Part shown: positions 7,526-61,605 of the stretch, piece by piece
Layout: each line of letters begins with the position of its first letter
Numbering within the stretch: position 1 is the stretch's first letter
Translations under genes and position numbers: made by a program
Notes under the pieces: model-generated
Told to the model about the DNA's origin: nothing
The model's input: the letters and a program-made list of their open reading frames with translations, nothing else
Database searches by the model: none
Origin: Karalla daura
Lineage: Eukaryota > Chordata > Actinopteri > Chaetodontiformes > Leiognathidae
DNA length: 64,000 bases
NCBI GenBank assembly: GCA_029224185.1
Contig: CM055192.1
Span: 19,618,739 to 19,682,738, forward strand
Direction: 5' to 3'

Positions 7526-10468
7526 ATGAACAGACAAGAGGGGCTTAAAGATGATCTTTTTGACTGGTTTAAAGAAACTGCAGATGACAAGGAGTACAAG
7601 GAGTACAAAGACGATTGTGAGGTTGCAGAAAGTGAAGTTGAGAGGAAAATAGACCATAAATTTCAGTACAATCAAGAATCTGCAAACGACAAGGTGCAGT
7701 ATTCCGAATATCAAAGTACTTCTTTTGCAAAGCCTCTGGAAAAGGAGCAAGCACTTATGGCAAAGTTTTTCGAGATGGAGAAAGATGAAAAAGGGACTGT
7801 AGCACAGGATAATCAAACAGAGAAAGCTTCTCCTGAAAATTCTTTGAAGGAGGTGCAAGCTGAAAAAGACAATCTGGGATTGAATTTGAAGAAAGATCAT
7901 GTTGAAAGAGGTTCTCCTGCAAACAGTGTGAAGCGGAAGCAAAGTTATGTTGAATACACATATAATGGGGAGACTTTACAGACGGAGGGAGTTAGTACGA
8001 AAAATCCTCCAGTGTTTTCAGATAGTAAAGGGGACTATAGAAAAAAGAGTGAATGGACTCCAAGGACAGGGAAATCAGAAAGTTCTACTTCTGAGAGGAG
8101 TCTAGAGGAGGTGCAAGCTGGAAAATCCCCTCCTGCAAGGACTTTTGAGAGGGAGAAAACTGGTAGAGATTATAGTAAGAAGACTTCAAAGGGGGATAGT
8201 GATAGAAAAAAGGCTGAAACTTCAAATGAGGGGGTTGACAGAAAACACGTTGACAGGAAGCTGAGGAGGGAGGAAAAAGAAAGAACTGCTCTTGAAAATT
8301 CTTTGAAGGAGGTGCAAGCTGAAAAAGACAATCTGGGATTGAATTTGAAGAAAGATCATGTTGAAAGAGGTTCTCCTGCAAACAGTGTGAAGCAGAAGCA
8401 AAGTTATGTTGAATACACATATAATGGGGAGACTTTACAGACGGAGGGAGTTAGTACGAAAAATCCTCCAGTGTTTTCAGATAGTAAGAGGGACTGTAGA
8501 AAAATGAGTGAACGGACTCCAAGGACAAGGAAATCAGAAAGATCTACTTCTAAGAGGAGTCTAGAGGAGGTGCAAGCTGGAAAATCCCCTCCTGCAAGGA
8601 CTTTTGAGAGGGAGAAAACTGGTAGAGATTATAGTAAGAAGACTTCAAAGAGGGATAGTGATAGAAAAAAGGCTGAAACTTCAAATGAGGGGGTTGACAG
8701 AAAACACGTTGACAGGAAGCTGAGGTGGGAGGAAAAAGAAAGAGCTGCTCTTGAAAATTCTTTGAAGGAGGTGCAAGCTGAAAAAGACAGACTTGCACTG
8801 ATTTTGAAGAAAGAGCAAGCGAAAAAAGACACTCTTAAACAAGATCTGAAGAACGAGAAAGCAGATCGAAAAAATGCTGAAATTATGTTAAAAAGGGAGA
8901 GGGCTGACCGAGAAAATATTGAAAGGACTCTGAGGAAGGAGCAAGCAAAAAGAGCTGCTCTCAAAAACACTTTGCAGGAGCTACAAGCCAATAGAGATAA
9001 TCTTGAAAAGACTCTGGTGAGAGAGCAAGCAGAAAAAGAAAGTCTTGTGAGGACCCTTGAGACGGAGCAAGCTGAAAAAGACAGTCTTGCAAAGTCTCTC
9101 TGGAAGGAGCAAGAAGAGAAAAGGCTTTTGGAAGAGAGGTTTAGTTTTGAAATGGAGCCCCTGAAATCCAAAGTGTCAGCTCTAGAGAAGTCAGACGCGG
9201 AGCATGTGAAGACTATAGCAACCCTGACAGACACCGTCTCTCAATATACAGCTAAAATTAAAGAGGCCGAGGACATGATTGAAAAGCTAAAACGTGACGG
9301 GTCCTCTCAGCACGAGATAGAGTCAGAGCACGAGAAAACGAACAGTGTCAACATTCGTACACGTCTGGGTAAAAACAAAGAAACTAATGACCTTCTCTTA
9401 AATATGAAGGTCCTCGATGAGGAAATTGAAGCAATGAATAGCAGTGTATTCTTACTGCAGAAGGACGTTAACAAGTTCACTTCAAACCTTAACGAACAGA
9501 AATCAAAATCCCATAGGCTCCAGAGGGACTATGACACAGTCATCTGCCAGCAGCAGCAGGATAAACAGGAACTTGACAGTTTGATCGAGAAAAACCAACA
9601 ATTGACTTCTGAGAACACCAGGCTGAAGGCCGTCCTAAACGGGAGGCAGCACAGTCCAAAACCGATTGACGAAGACAGGAAATCACCTCAGGTTAGCGCA
9701 GGTGAGGAGGACCTCAAGACGGAAAAGGCCCGCTTTGCAAAAACATACGAAAAGATCCGGCAGCTAGAGTCGGAGCTCTTGGAGAAGACCCAGGCGTTAG
9801 ACAGAAGCATGGCCAGTGAGAAGAGTTTAAGGTCGTCCCTCGAACAAGAGAAGAAACACCGTGAGCGGCTGCTGAAATTAAGGATGGAGAACGCAGACGT
9901 CACAGTTAAAAACAGGTCTATACAGAGAGAATACAACAGGATTAAAACAGATTTTCTCTCCTTCCTTGATGAAAAGATGCCCTCAGAGAAGAACCATCCT
10001 CTCTCTGAGAATCAGCAAACCATCGCTAAACTCCAGAGCCAGGTCGATGAACTCAGAGGGAGACAGTCGGCGGACAGGTCGAGACTGGCGGAGCTCGAAG
10101 AAGCTCTTAGCTGCGAAATTGCGAAAAACTCTAAACTCAAACTCCGGGACGAAAAGTTACAATCCAGCAGATATCTCCAGCCACAGAATTGGCCCGTGGC
10201 GGAGCCAGATTTTCAGAGACTCCACGGTGGTGCCTCTGAGCCCAGGGTGGCCCAGCACACACCCTTCCTGGAAGAGAACGTGAGGGCTCTGCATCACCTG
10301 CAACGGGAGTACACTGAGCTGGGAAAGAGGCACAGCGACATTAATTCGGACTATTGCAATCTGCTTAAAACTTACACCGACCTAAAAGTCAGATACGAGA
10401 GGCTCTGCTACGAGCAGGAAAAACCCAAAGCGGATTTCGTTCCACCTCGGTTTTCAGCAAAATATTAA
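7526..10468 (+). CDS. Intronless long coiled-coil protein, 980 aa
   Basis: One uninterrupted frame of 981 codons runs from ATG 7526 (context taaaaATGaac) to TAA 10466-10468. No signal peptide or membrane segment is seen. Residues 1-100 are acidic. Residues 104-410 hold a two-copy 153-residue repeat rich in Lys, Glu and Ser. Residues 407-532 are nine 14-residue units of the pattern xxLxxxLxxEQAEK. Residues 540-940 are further heptad-rich coiled coil, including the segment HHLQREYTELGKRHSDINSD. It is probably a cytoplasmic or cytoskeletal structural protein. I recognise no named family. The absence of introns beside split neighbours suggests retroposition or a lineage-specific gene. The TATA box and unbroken length argue that it is functional. 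Confidence 0.85.
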   Translation: MNRQEGLKDDLFDWFKETADDKEYKEYKDDCEVAESEVERKIDHKFQYNQESANDKVQYSEYQSTSFAKPLEKEQALMAKFFEMEKDEKGTVAQDNQTEKASPENSLKEVQAEKDNLGLNLKKDHVERGSPANSVKRKQSYVEYTYNGETLQTEGVSTKNPPVFSDSKGDYRKKSEWTPRTGKSESSTSERSLEEVQAGKSPPARTFEREKTGRDYSKKTSKGDSDRKKAETSNEGVDRKHVDRKLRREEKERTALENSLKEVQAEKDNLGLNLKKDHVERGSPANSVKQKQSYVEYTYNGETLQTEGVSTKNPPVFSDSKRDCRKMSERTPRTRKSERSTSKRSLEEVQAGKSPPARTFEREKTGRDYSKKTSKRDSDRKKAETSNEGVDRKHVDRKLRWEEKERAALENSLKEVQAEKDRLALILKKEQAKKDTLKQDLKNEKADRKNAEIMLKRERADRENIERTLRKEQAKRAALKNTLQELQANRDNLEKTLVREQAEKESLVRTLETEQAEKDSLAKSLWKEQEEKRLLEERFSFEMEPLKSKVSALEKSDAEHVKTIATLTDTVSQYTAKIKEAEDMIEKLKRDGSSQHEIESEHEKTNSVNIRTRLGKNKETNDLLLNMKVLDEEIEAMNSSVFLLQKDVNKFTSNLNEQKSKSHRLQRDYDTVICQQQQDKQELDSLIEKNQQLTSENTRLKAVLNGRQHSPKPIDEDRKSPQVSAGEEDLKTEKARFAKTYEKIRQLESELLEKTQALDRSMASEKSLRSSLEQEKKHRERLLKLRMENADVTVKNRSIQREYNRIKTDFLSFLDEKMPSEKNHPLSENQQTIAKLQSQVDELRGRQSADRSRLAELEEALSCEIAKNSKLKLRDEKLQSSRYLQPQNWPVAEPDFQRLHGGASEPRVAQHTPFLEENVRALHHLQREYTELGKRHSDINSDYCNLLKTYTDLKVRYERLCYEQEKPKADFVPPRFSAKY
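7835..8752 (+). repeat. Exact 459-bp tandem duplication inside the coiled-coil gene
   Basis: Copies at 7835-8293 and 8294-8752 are each 459 bp (153 codons) and differ at only a small number of positions. A third, partial copy starts at 8753 and diverges after about 37 bp. Both copies stay open, so the unit adds 153 residues per copy. The near identity implies recent duplication or ongoing homogenisation. Confidence 0.97.
8744..9121 (+). repeat. Nine 42-bp units coding 14-residue heptad repeats
   Basis: Nine consecutive in-frame 14-residue units, for example AALENSLKEVQAEK, DNLEKTLVREQAEK and ESLVRTLETEQAEK. Leu sits at positions 3 and 7 and a Glu-Gln-Ala tail closes each unit: two heptads per unit, as in a parallel coiled coil. 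The 153-residue repeat upstream contains degenerate units of the same kind. Confidence 0.9.
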
Positions 10469-10501
10469 AAAATCAGGATTGCGCTTTTTTCCTTACTATC
10501 A

Positions 10502-10932
<431 letters not shown>

Positions 10933-11874
10933 ATGGTAAACAAACAATGTCTGTTGATTCTCAACTTTACCATACCTGTCCTGTACAAATCATCTACTGT
11001 ATCACTAGATTACTCCTCTGCAGATCCAAGAACTGGTCAATCTGATTTATCTGACAGGAGCGAAACAAAAGGCTCGCCTCCCAAAATATACCAGGGTGAA
11101 GTATTTAGGACTGCACATGCGAAGGGTTTTAGTGGGAGACAGTACAAAGGGCTGGGCCTGGGCTGGGGACCTGAAACCTTCTCTGAAGAACTGCACGTTC
11201 TTCAGGGTTTTCTCCGGTTTCCATCCAAAGTTAAAAAAAAAAAGGGGTTAGAGGGAGAGGGAAACATGTGTATATGTGTGTCTGTTTATATGTGTGTGGA
11301 TGTATATGTGTATGTGTGTGTTCAATTTGGTCCAAGAGAGAAAAGAGAGATAAGAGAGAAAATTCTGGGAAGGACTTAAAGGCCTTTTTGTGCAGGCATT
11401 GCATGCACTTTTTGTGTCTTTATGTGTTTTTTTGTTTCCTCCCATTGTAAAAAAACAAAAAATAAGGAAATAGTAGTCCCTAAATTGTCACTTGGGCCAC
11501 TAGAGAAAGAAGAGTAGAAAAATGTTTGGTCATCTCTAAAAAAAAATGAGAACGAAAGCTGAGCATTAAAGACTGGACCCACCTGGAAAGTTTTAGTGGG
11601 TGACAGTCCAAAGGGTCTGAGTTTAGGACCTTAGACGTTCTCTGTAGATTTGTATGTTTTTCAGGGTTTTCTCCGGGCACTCCGGTTTCCTCCCATTAAC
11701 AAAAAAAAACAAACAAAAAGTGTGTGTGTGTATGTGTGTGAATGTGTTTGTTTTTTGTGTCCTTGTCTCGTCAGTGTTTGTCTTGTTCGTCTTTTGTCTC
11801 GTGTCCCCACTCTTCTTGGCCTGCACCTTGCCGTGGTGAGTGGGCTTTCAACTAAGACAGGCTGTTATTTATGT

Positions 11875-11926
<52 letters not shown>

Positions 11927-12032
11927 GTGGCATATGAACCAAATGAAAACTGATTAAAATGTGAAAATCCTACAAATACTGAGTGTGACTGTCATCATAT
12001 TTAGCATTTCTAGATGCAAAGATGTGAGCAGA
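10933..12032 (+). other. Probable 3' UTR or downstream region with a diverged direct duplication
   Basis: Two segments, about 11125-11240 and 11585-11705, share the order GTTTTAGTGGG, GACAGT, CAAAGGG, CAGGGTTTTCTCCGG. They look like an old duplication about 0.46 kb apart that contains pieces of a common teleost repeat. The rest is T-rich and TG-rich low complexity. Confidence 0.45.
11879..11922. repeat. (TG)n microsatellite
   Basis: About 22 uninterrupted TG units. Confidence 0.97.
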
Positions 12033-12038
12033 AATAAA
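12033..12038 (+). terminator. Candidate + strand poly(A) signal AATAAA
   Basis: First canonical + strand hexamer I find after the coiled-coil stop codon. Its use would give a 3' UTR of about 1.58 kb containing the large microsatellite. Weaker ATTAAA hexamers occur earlier, at 10464 overlapping the stop codon and near 11564. Confidence 0.4.
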
Positions 12039-12076
12039 GAGGTCTTCGCACCGATTTCACCTGGCTGCATGCAGCA

Positions 12077-12082
12077 TTTATT
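12077..12082 (-). terminator. kcnt1: Candidate kcnt1 poly(A) signal (AATAAA on - strand)
   Basis: TTTATT on the + strand. It is the first - strand AATAAA I find downstream of the kcnt1 stop codon and implies a 3' UTR of about 3.2 kb. It faces the + strand AATAAA at 12033-12038. Confidence 0.45.
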
Positions 12083-14662
12083 TGTTCATATTTTATATGT
12101 CGAGATGTACACTCGCTCCTCATAAGAAATAGTACAAAATGGATCAACCCCTGTTTGACAATGACTCAGAAACAAAACAAAACAAAACAAAAAAAGTGGA
12201 GGTAAACATAATACGTTGGCTTTTTGATAACACCTAGACAACATGCATGTTCCATTCATATAAATACACAGTATCAAACAATGGCTCCAACCTGCAAGCA
12301 GTTGACTGGATTATGTTTGTTTGTTTTTTTTTAAACTAAATGTCCGGCTAAATGTACAAAATGATCATTCTTGGCAAGCTTGTATATCAAAACATGCTTC
12401 GTAGTGTTTACATGCCCCTTGTGGTATTATAAGCGTGGACATTAGGAGATCTGGGGTGTGATTTTACAGACGTGAAGGCCAGAGACGATGTTAGATGGAT
12501 GGATCTGAACACCGATGGTTCCCTCTTCTCGGTGGTCTGTCACTCTCGCACTCCTCAGCTCTCCTGCCCTGTAAACTGACACCTCTGGGGGGCGCCACTG
12601 AGCAAAGATCAGCAGTGCATCTGAATGGGATTTGTTGCAAAATACACACACTGTTCAACGTAGAAAAGAAACAAAAAACAAAGGCTAATACTGATTCATT
12701 TAAACAAAACGATCCATCTGAGATCATCATCATCACCGTTTCTCTTTCCTCGTCATCGTCGACAACGTCATTGTCTCTGAAGGGGCAGAATGGCACTCGG
12801 CGAAATAAGCGTCTTGCACGTCGGGCAGGCAGGTTACACGCGACACAAGATGCTCGACATGGTACCGCAGGTGTGACTGTGTTGGTGTCGCAGGAAGGGT
12901 TGAATACTGTCCACCGTGTTGTACAGATTCAGATTAAAGGGTCATGCTGTTACGCTCCAGACGTCCTCCACAGAGCTTAGTGCAAAAATAGTTCAAAGTC
13001 CTCTTTCCCCTCCAACAGCACAGAGGAGGCCGAAACTGAGGAACAAGGTGGCAAGCAACCTGTGCGGAAAAGGTAGTATTTACAGAGAGCGAAAGGAGCT
13101 GCTGAGGAATGAGGACCAGGGGGTAAAATACTACACACTGACGCCGCCTTATACACAAGGTGCTTGTTTTTTTTGAGAGATGAGCATTTTGTCCCAAAGT
13201 GGTTCAGCAATGGACACAGTCTGCGCAAAAAAACAAACAAAAAAACATACTGCTACTGGTTATGAAACTGGAGAACCACAATGATACTGATTCTTGTGTG
13301 AAAGCAATACGGTAGATATTATTCTGATATGAATGAATAAGCTTAGTCATTTGGGAAAATAAAAGAAAATCGTAATCCTAAAGAGAAATTTCTAACTGAT
13401 TTCATGCTTGAGTTTGCCAAGCATAAAGCCATAACGTGGAGACTCTGTTAGCTTAGCATAGGTCTAACCATGAACGTTAGCGTGACCATTAAACTCAAGA
13501 GTAAAAATCAACACTATGATGTTTTTGATTTGACTAAACAAATAGGATATAACATGCTAAATACAGGGCATCCATTTGCTGACTTATGCTAAGCTAACTG
13601 CTAACATTTTCCTTCAGAATCTTTGAAAATTGTCAATAGCTTCATCCAACACTTCAAGGCATTAACAGCCAAAGCTGGCAACCTGCAACAACCACAGACT
13701 GAACGAAGGACAAAGGTATTAGTCTTAAACCCACAAACATGACAATACAGGAACGCGTGCTAAGGCTGTGTCATTACTGCTGCTGCCTGTCTGCTAACGT
13801 AGTCTCGCTTTGTCTACTCAGCCTGTTGAGGCCTGGCAATAAAAAAAAAGACCAAAATAAATATATAAAATAAAGAAAATATACACAAACCAAGATTATG
13901 TTTAAGTTTACAGTAGGCAACATAAAACAACACTTTAAACAAAAACTCAATCTACTCAATCATGAACTCCATGTTTGAAAATATGCACATTATTATTTCA
14001 TAACAGCTGACTATTTCAGTTTTCCATTATTCGGCGAGTTTGAACCAAAATGTCTCGATATGAACAGGCTGACGTGAGTCTGATTGGCAAATCACCAGGT
14101 GAGAGCATGGGTCAGGCTTCAAAATGATGCACAATAATAACAAAAAGATTTAAGAAGGTGTACGATGGGGAAACCATCTTAAACGTATTTACAAAGCATC
14201 AGAGTAAACAAAAGAAATTGGCACATAGAGAACACCATAACAAGCATGATTCCGCACACTCGAAATATAGAAATCAAATAAATAAATATTCACTCTTTAT
14301 CGCTAAACACAGTGAAAACCCAAAACGGCACAACAGAGAGAGAAAGGCTGATTATTCTACTATGGAAAAAGTGCCACTACAGTGGGTCCTATATTCACAG
14401 GTGACAGTCTGTCGTAGAAAACATTTGTGCTCATAAAGAAAATGATTTAAAAAGAGAGGAAAAAACAAACAAACAAAGAGACATTTATAATAAATTAAGA
14501 AAAAAGTGCACATGCACTGTAGTTTCATGGCTAATGCTTGAACCGCTTCAGAGACGTGGGAGCATTTCTCACTGGTAGAAAACACACAGCCGGCGGGAGG
14601 TGGGGAGGGGTGCAGTCGCCCCGAGGGTGCGCTCCAGGTGAGTGTGGGGCAGCAGCAGGCGC

Positions 14663-14663
<1 letters not shown>

Positions 14664-14695
<32 letters not shown>

Positions 14696-14713
14696 GGAGG
14701 AGGAGGAGGAGGA
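14664..14713. repeat. (GGA)n / (GAA) purine tract
   Basis: Polypurine tract of about 50 bp, mirror-like, in the probable kcnt1 3' UTR. It explains the poly-Glu, poly-Arg and poly-Leu frames here. Confidence 0.9.
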
Positions 14714-14782
14714 AGGTCGGCCTGAGTCGTGGCACGAGGGGCAACTCCACCCCAGAGCGGAACGATGGGTTGATATGCTGTA

Positions 14783-14784
<2 letters not shown>

Positions 14785-14838
<54 letters not shown>
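14785..14838. repeat. (GT)n microsatellite
   Basis: About 27 units of GT, transcribed as CA in the probable kcnt1 3' UTR. Confidence 0.97.
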
Positions 14839-14843
<5 letters not shown>

Positions 14844-15286
14844 CACGTAAACTCTCACAGCATCTGTCTAATCTGATCTGAGAGCTTTCAGTGCCCGGAC
14901 CACTCTCTATCTGTGAGGGTGGTGCAGTCGGTATTAATACAAGAGGGCGGGGTCAGGGGTCGGGGGTCAATGACGAGGCACTCTTCTTGCATCCTCCTGT
15001 AGCAGCTCAGTGGGAAGCAGCATCCCTCTCTCTTTCTCTCTCTCTCTTTTTCAGGGGGGTTTCAGGGTTTTTTTCCTTGCCAAATGCTGTTTTCCGATTG
15101 TTTCTGGTCTGAGGGACACAAAGTGCACATTCACTTGCCCCCCCCCCCCTGAGAAAAAAGCCTTCATCCGTGGGACACTAAAACGAGCTCCGTGGGGCCC
15201 CTCCCTGGGTGGGTGGGGGCTCGGAGGTTAAGGGTCAGGGTGTCGAGAGTGGAGGAGCGGGGGGTGGGAGGCGGAGGCGGCGAGTC

Positions 15287-59133
<43,847 letters not shown>

Positions 59134-59195
59134 GGCTCCTTGCAGTGTAAGATCAGGCTCTGGAAAAGCGCATCTCTGGGTTTCAGTGATGCTGC

Positions 59196-59263
59196 ACCGA
59201 GGAAGAGGAGGAGGAGGAGGAGGGGGAGGAGGAGGAGGAGGAGGGGAGGCAGCGGTAGCAGCA
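59196..59263. repeat. (GGA)n purine tract in the kcnt1 5' leader
   Basis: GAGGAGGAGG with interruptions, followed by CAG/CAA units to about 59278. It lies 60-145 bases upstream of the ATG and would be a CUCC/CUG-rich stretch in the 5' UTR. Confidence 0.9.
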
Positions 59264-59577
59264 GCAACAGCAGCAGCGTCTCCTTCCCTGCTCCTCCGAT
59301 GTCCGATCTAGGGCTGGTGTCCTGCTCCTCCACTGCTCCTCCATCCCTGATGGACGTGTGAAGCCCTCTTCGCGTCGTCACGAAGTCACGTCAAGCAGCT
59401 CCACCAACCCCCGACGGGCTCCCCGGCTCTTACATAACCCAAGTGGTCAAACGTAACGATCCGCGGCTCCCGCCCGTCACACCGCGGTCTCCATCCTCCA
59501 CCTGCTCTGCCTGGCTGTGCTCCCTGAGCCCGGAGCCGCACACACTCCACTTAGTCCTAATGATTACATTTAGACGG

Positions 59578-59642
59578 CACGGCGCTAAAGCGGTTTGCAC
59601 TGTTGCCTCACAGTAAGAAGGTCCCCGGCTCTGCATAAAGTG
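59578..59642 (+). repeat. Dispersed teleost repeat, family A (head fragment)
   Basis: GGCGCTAAAGCGGTTTGCACTGTTGCCTCACAGTAAGAAGGTCCCCGG, the tRNA-like head of family A. Confidence 0.8.
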
Positions 59643-59716
59643 TCTATCAAATGTGTCATTTGGTATTGGTCTGGTGATATATTGTTACTGCCATGATCAG
59701 ATTACATGATGTATTG

Positions 59717-59717
<1 letters not shown>

Positions 59718-59754
<37 letters not shown>
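59718..59754. repeat. (TTA)n microsatellite
   Basis: About 12 uninterrupted units. Confidence 0.95.
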
Positions 59755-59756
<2 letters not shown>

Positions 59757-60544
59757 GTCTTTCAGGATGGTCAGATTATGCCACCACAAGATTGATGATT
59801 GATGATCAATCACAACCCTGCTCTAGTTCATACTGTAGGTCATGGGAAGACATGACAAAATCCTTTGAGTTTTGGATAGCAAAGTGTTGTGTGATGCTAG
59901 CGGTATTTTGAGCAGACTCAAAAATGGAAAAAGAAAAAAAAAAACGATTGTGGAACAGTTCCAGAGTCTGGTAAAGAGGACAGTATTGTCCTCCAGAGGG
60001 AGCTTCAGGTTAGTTAACAAATGTCTACACCTCATTACACTGCCAACCTGCAGCGAGGTAATCCATCTTCACTGAATGTAAACCAAGTGCAGTGGAATGG
60101 CACATCTTGTATTTTCTGGTGAAATCCACATATCTTCCTTTCTCTCCGCCATTTGCATACTTTTTATCATCATGCTTGTGGCTCACAATGTAGGAGGCGT
60201 CTAACTAGGCCAAGAAATGAAGAAAAAAAAAGTCTAACATGCTAAACCTTTCATATCGACGTCTAGATATTCCTAGATGCAGAATCACGGTTCTTCAGTT
60301 TTGTTACACTAAACTTCAACTTGAACTTTCATTTATTTAAAGTGCCAGTTCATAGCAATGTCTGAAAGGCACTTTGCCATAAAAAATGTCATAAAGAAGA
60401 AAAATGTCATTAAGGCCCTTTATGTGAGCAAACAAACTACATGTACAGAGCAGAGCCCAACAAAACTAAGCAATTTGTTGTTCCTGATGCTCGTAACCAT
60501 CTCCTACGCCGCAAATATGTCGGCCTTGACAAAATCGGTCTGAA

Positions 60545-60660
60545 TTTATGTAATCTGATTCTGGCATTGGTACCAGCATTAGTCATAATATGGGATGAGT
60601 TGAGGTTTCCAGTCCATACAGACCAACAGTTGCTACTAGTTATGGTGATACTATCATCTC
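60545..60660 (+). repeat. Dispersed repeat, family C
   Basis: Contains GATGAGTTGAGGTTTCCAGTCCATACAGACCAACAG, related to the reverse copy near 55.7 kb. Confidence 0.55.
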
Positions 60661-60990
60661 CTCTCAGATTCTGTGTGGGTTTTCTCTAAATATTCTCATT
60701 CACACTCAGCTTGGTCCAGAGAATCACATCCCTGGGTTTTAGTGATGCTACACAGTGGGGTCTCAAAGGGGATTAAAGGTCTTTATGGTCGGGGCAGATT
60801 GACTGAGTGTTCTGAGGCCTCAGGGAGGCCACTGGTGATCTGTCCACCGTGTTTTCCTTTCCTTCGAGATACGGTCCAGCAGACCCCAGCAACACTGTGA
60901 AGGTGCAAAGCAAGTAAGATAATGGATCATAATGGATAATAGCAGTTTGGTGCAGGATCTCCATTCACATATGGTGGGTAAGATAATAGA
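60660..60990 (+). repeat. Degenerate family A copy
   Basis: Fragments TCTGTGTGGGTTTTCTCTAAATATTCTC, CACCGTGTTTTCC and TAAGATAATGGATCATAATGGATAA follow the family order, but with insertions. Confidence 0.5.
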
Positions 60991-61369
60991 TGGATGGACT
61001 ACTAGTAGTTACATTGAGTCTTTCAGCTTTTATTGGCTTTTACTTTATTCAGAGACTTAAAACCCTAAAGAGAACATGGTTTAACCACAAACACATTCCT
61101 GGAAATACCAAGGGATGAGAGTGCAGTAGTGTGAGCACTAGAACAAATGATTGAGTGTGAATGAGCATAATCAAAGACAGCAGTAGAAAAAAGGAGAGGG
61201 AGGAACAAGGTAAGGTGAGTGTCAGGTAGGAGATTCTCTGGACCCTCTCGGGATAGTTAGGTCTTCAGGAGTATCTGGAAGATGGGAGAGGGACTCCCCT
61301 GCTCTGGTTGGTTTTTGTAGCTCATTCCATCATCCGGGAACTACAAATGAAAGTAGTCTGGATTGCTCT

Positions 61370-61605
61370 TGACACAGCTGTCGTCTCAAAGCAAGAAGGT
61401 CCCAGGTTCAAATCCCAGTTTAACCAAGGGCTTTTCTGTGCTGAGTTAATATTCTCCCAAGTGTACTGTATGCAGGGGTTTTCTCTGGGCTTTCCAAAAC
61501 ATGCATGTTTAGGCCAATTGGAGAGTAGAAATTGTCCATTGGTGTGAGTTTGAGAGTGAATGTGTATGTGTGCCATGCAATGGACTGGAGACCTTTAAAG
61601 ATGGA
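61370..61605 (+). repeat. Dispersed teleost repeat, family A (near full length)
   Basis: ACAGCTGTCGTCTCAAAGCAAGAAGGTCCCAGGTTCAAATCCC with a good B box, then GGGGTTTTCTCTGGGC, ACATGCATGTTTAGG and GCAATGGACTGGAGACC. Confidence 0.85.

Larger units (their letters stand above)
12083..15286 (-). other. kcnt1: Probable kcnt1 3' UTR
   Basis: No other gene-like frame is present on either strand. It contains a GGA tract (14664-14713), a long GT tract (14785-14838) and a C run (15139-15150). The extent is inferred from the lack of an earlier - strand AATAAA; a shorter UTR ending at a variant hexamer is possible. Confidence 0.4.

Noticed and set aside
8629..9234. 201-codon - strand frame rich in Ser, Phe and Leu
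   Set aside because: Antisense shadow of the Lys/Glu-rich coiled-coil repeats. Composition is the complement of the sense coding bias.
14352..14876. Frames with poly-Glu, poly-Cys/Val and poly-Thr/His runs
   Set aside because: Products of the GGA and GT microsatellites in the probable kcnt1 3' UTR.
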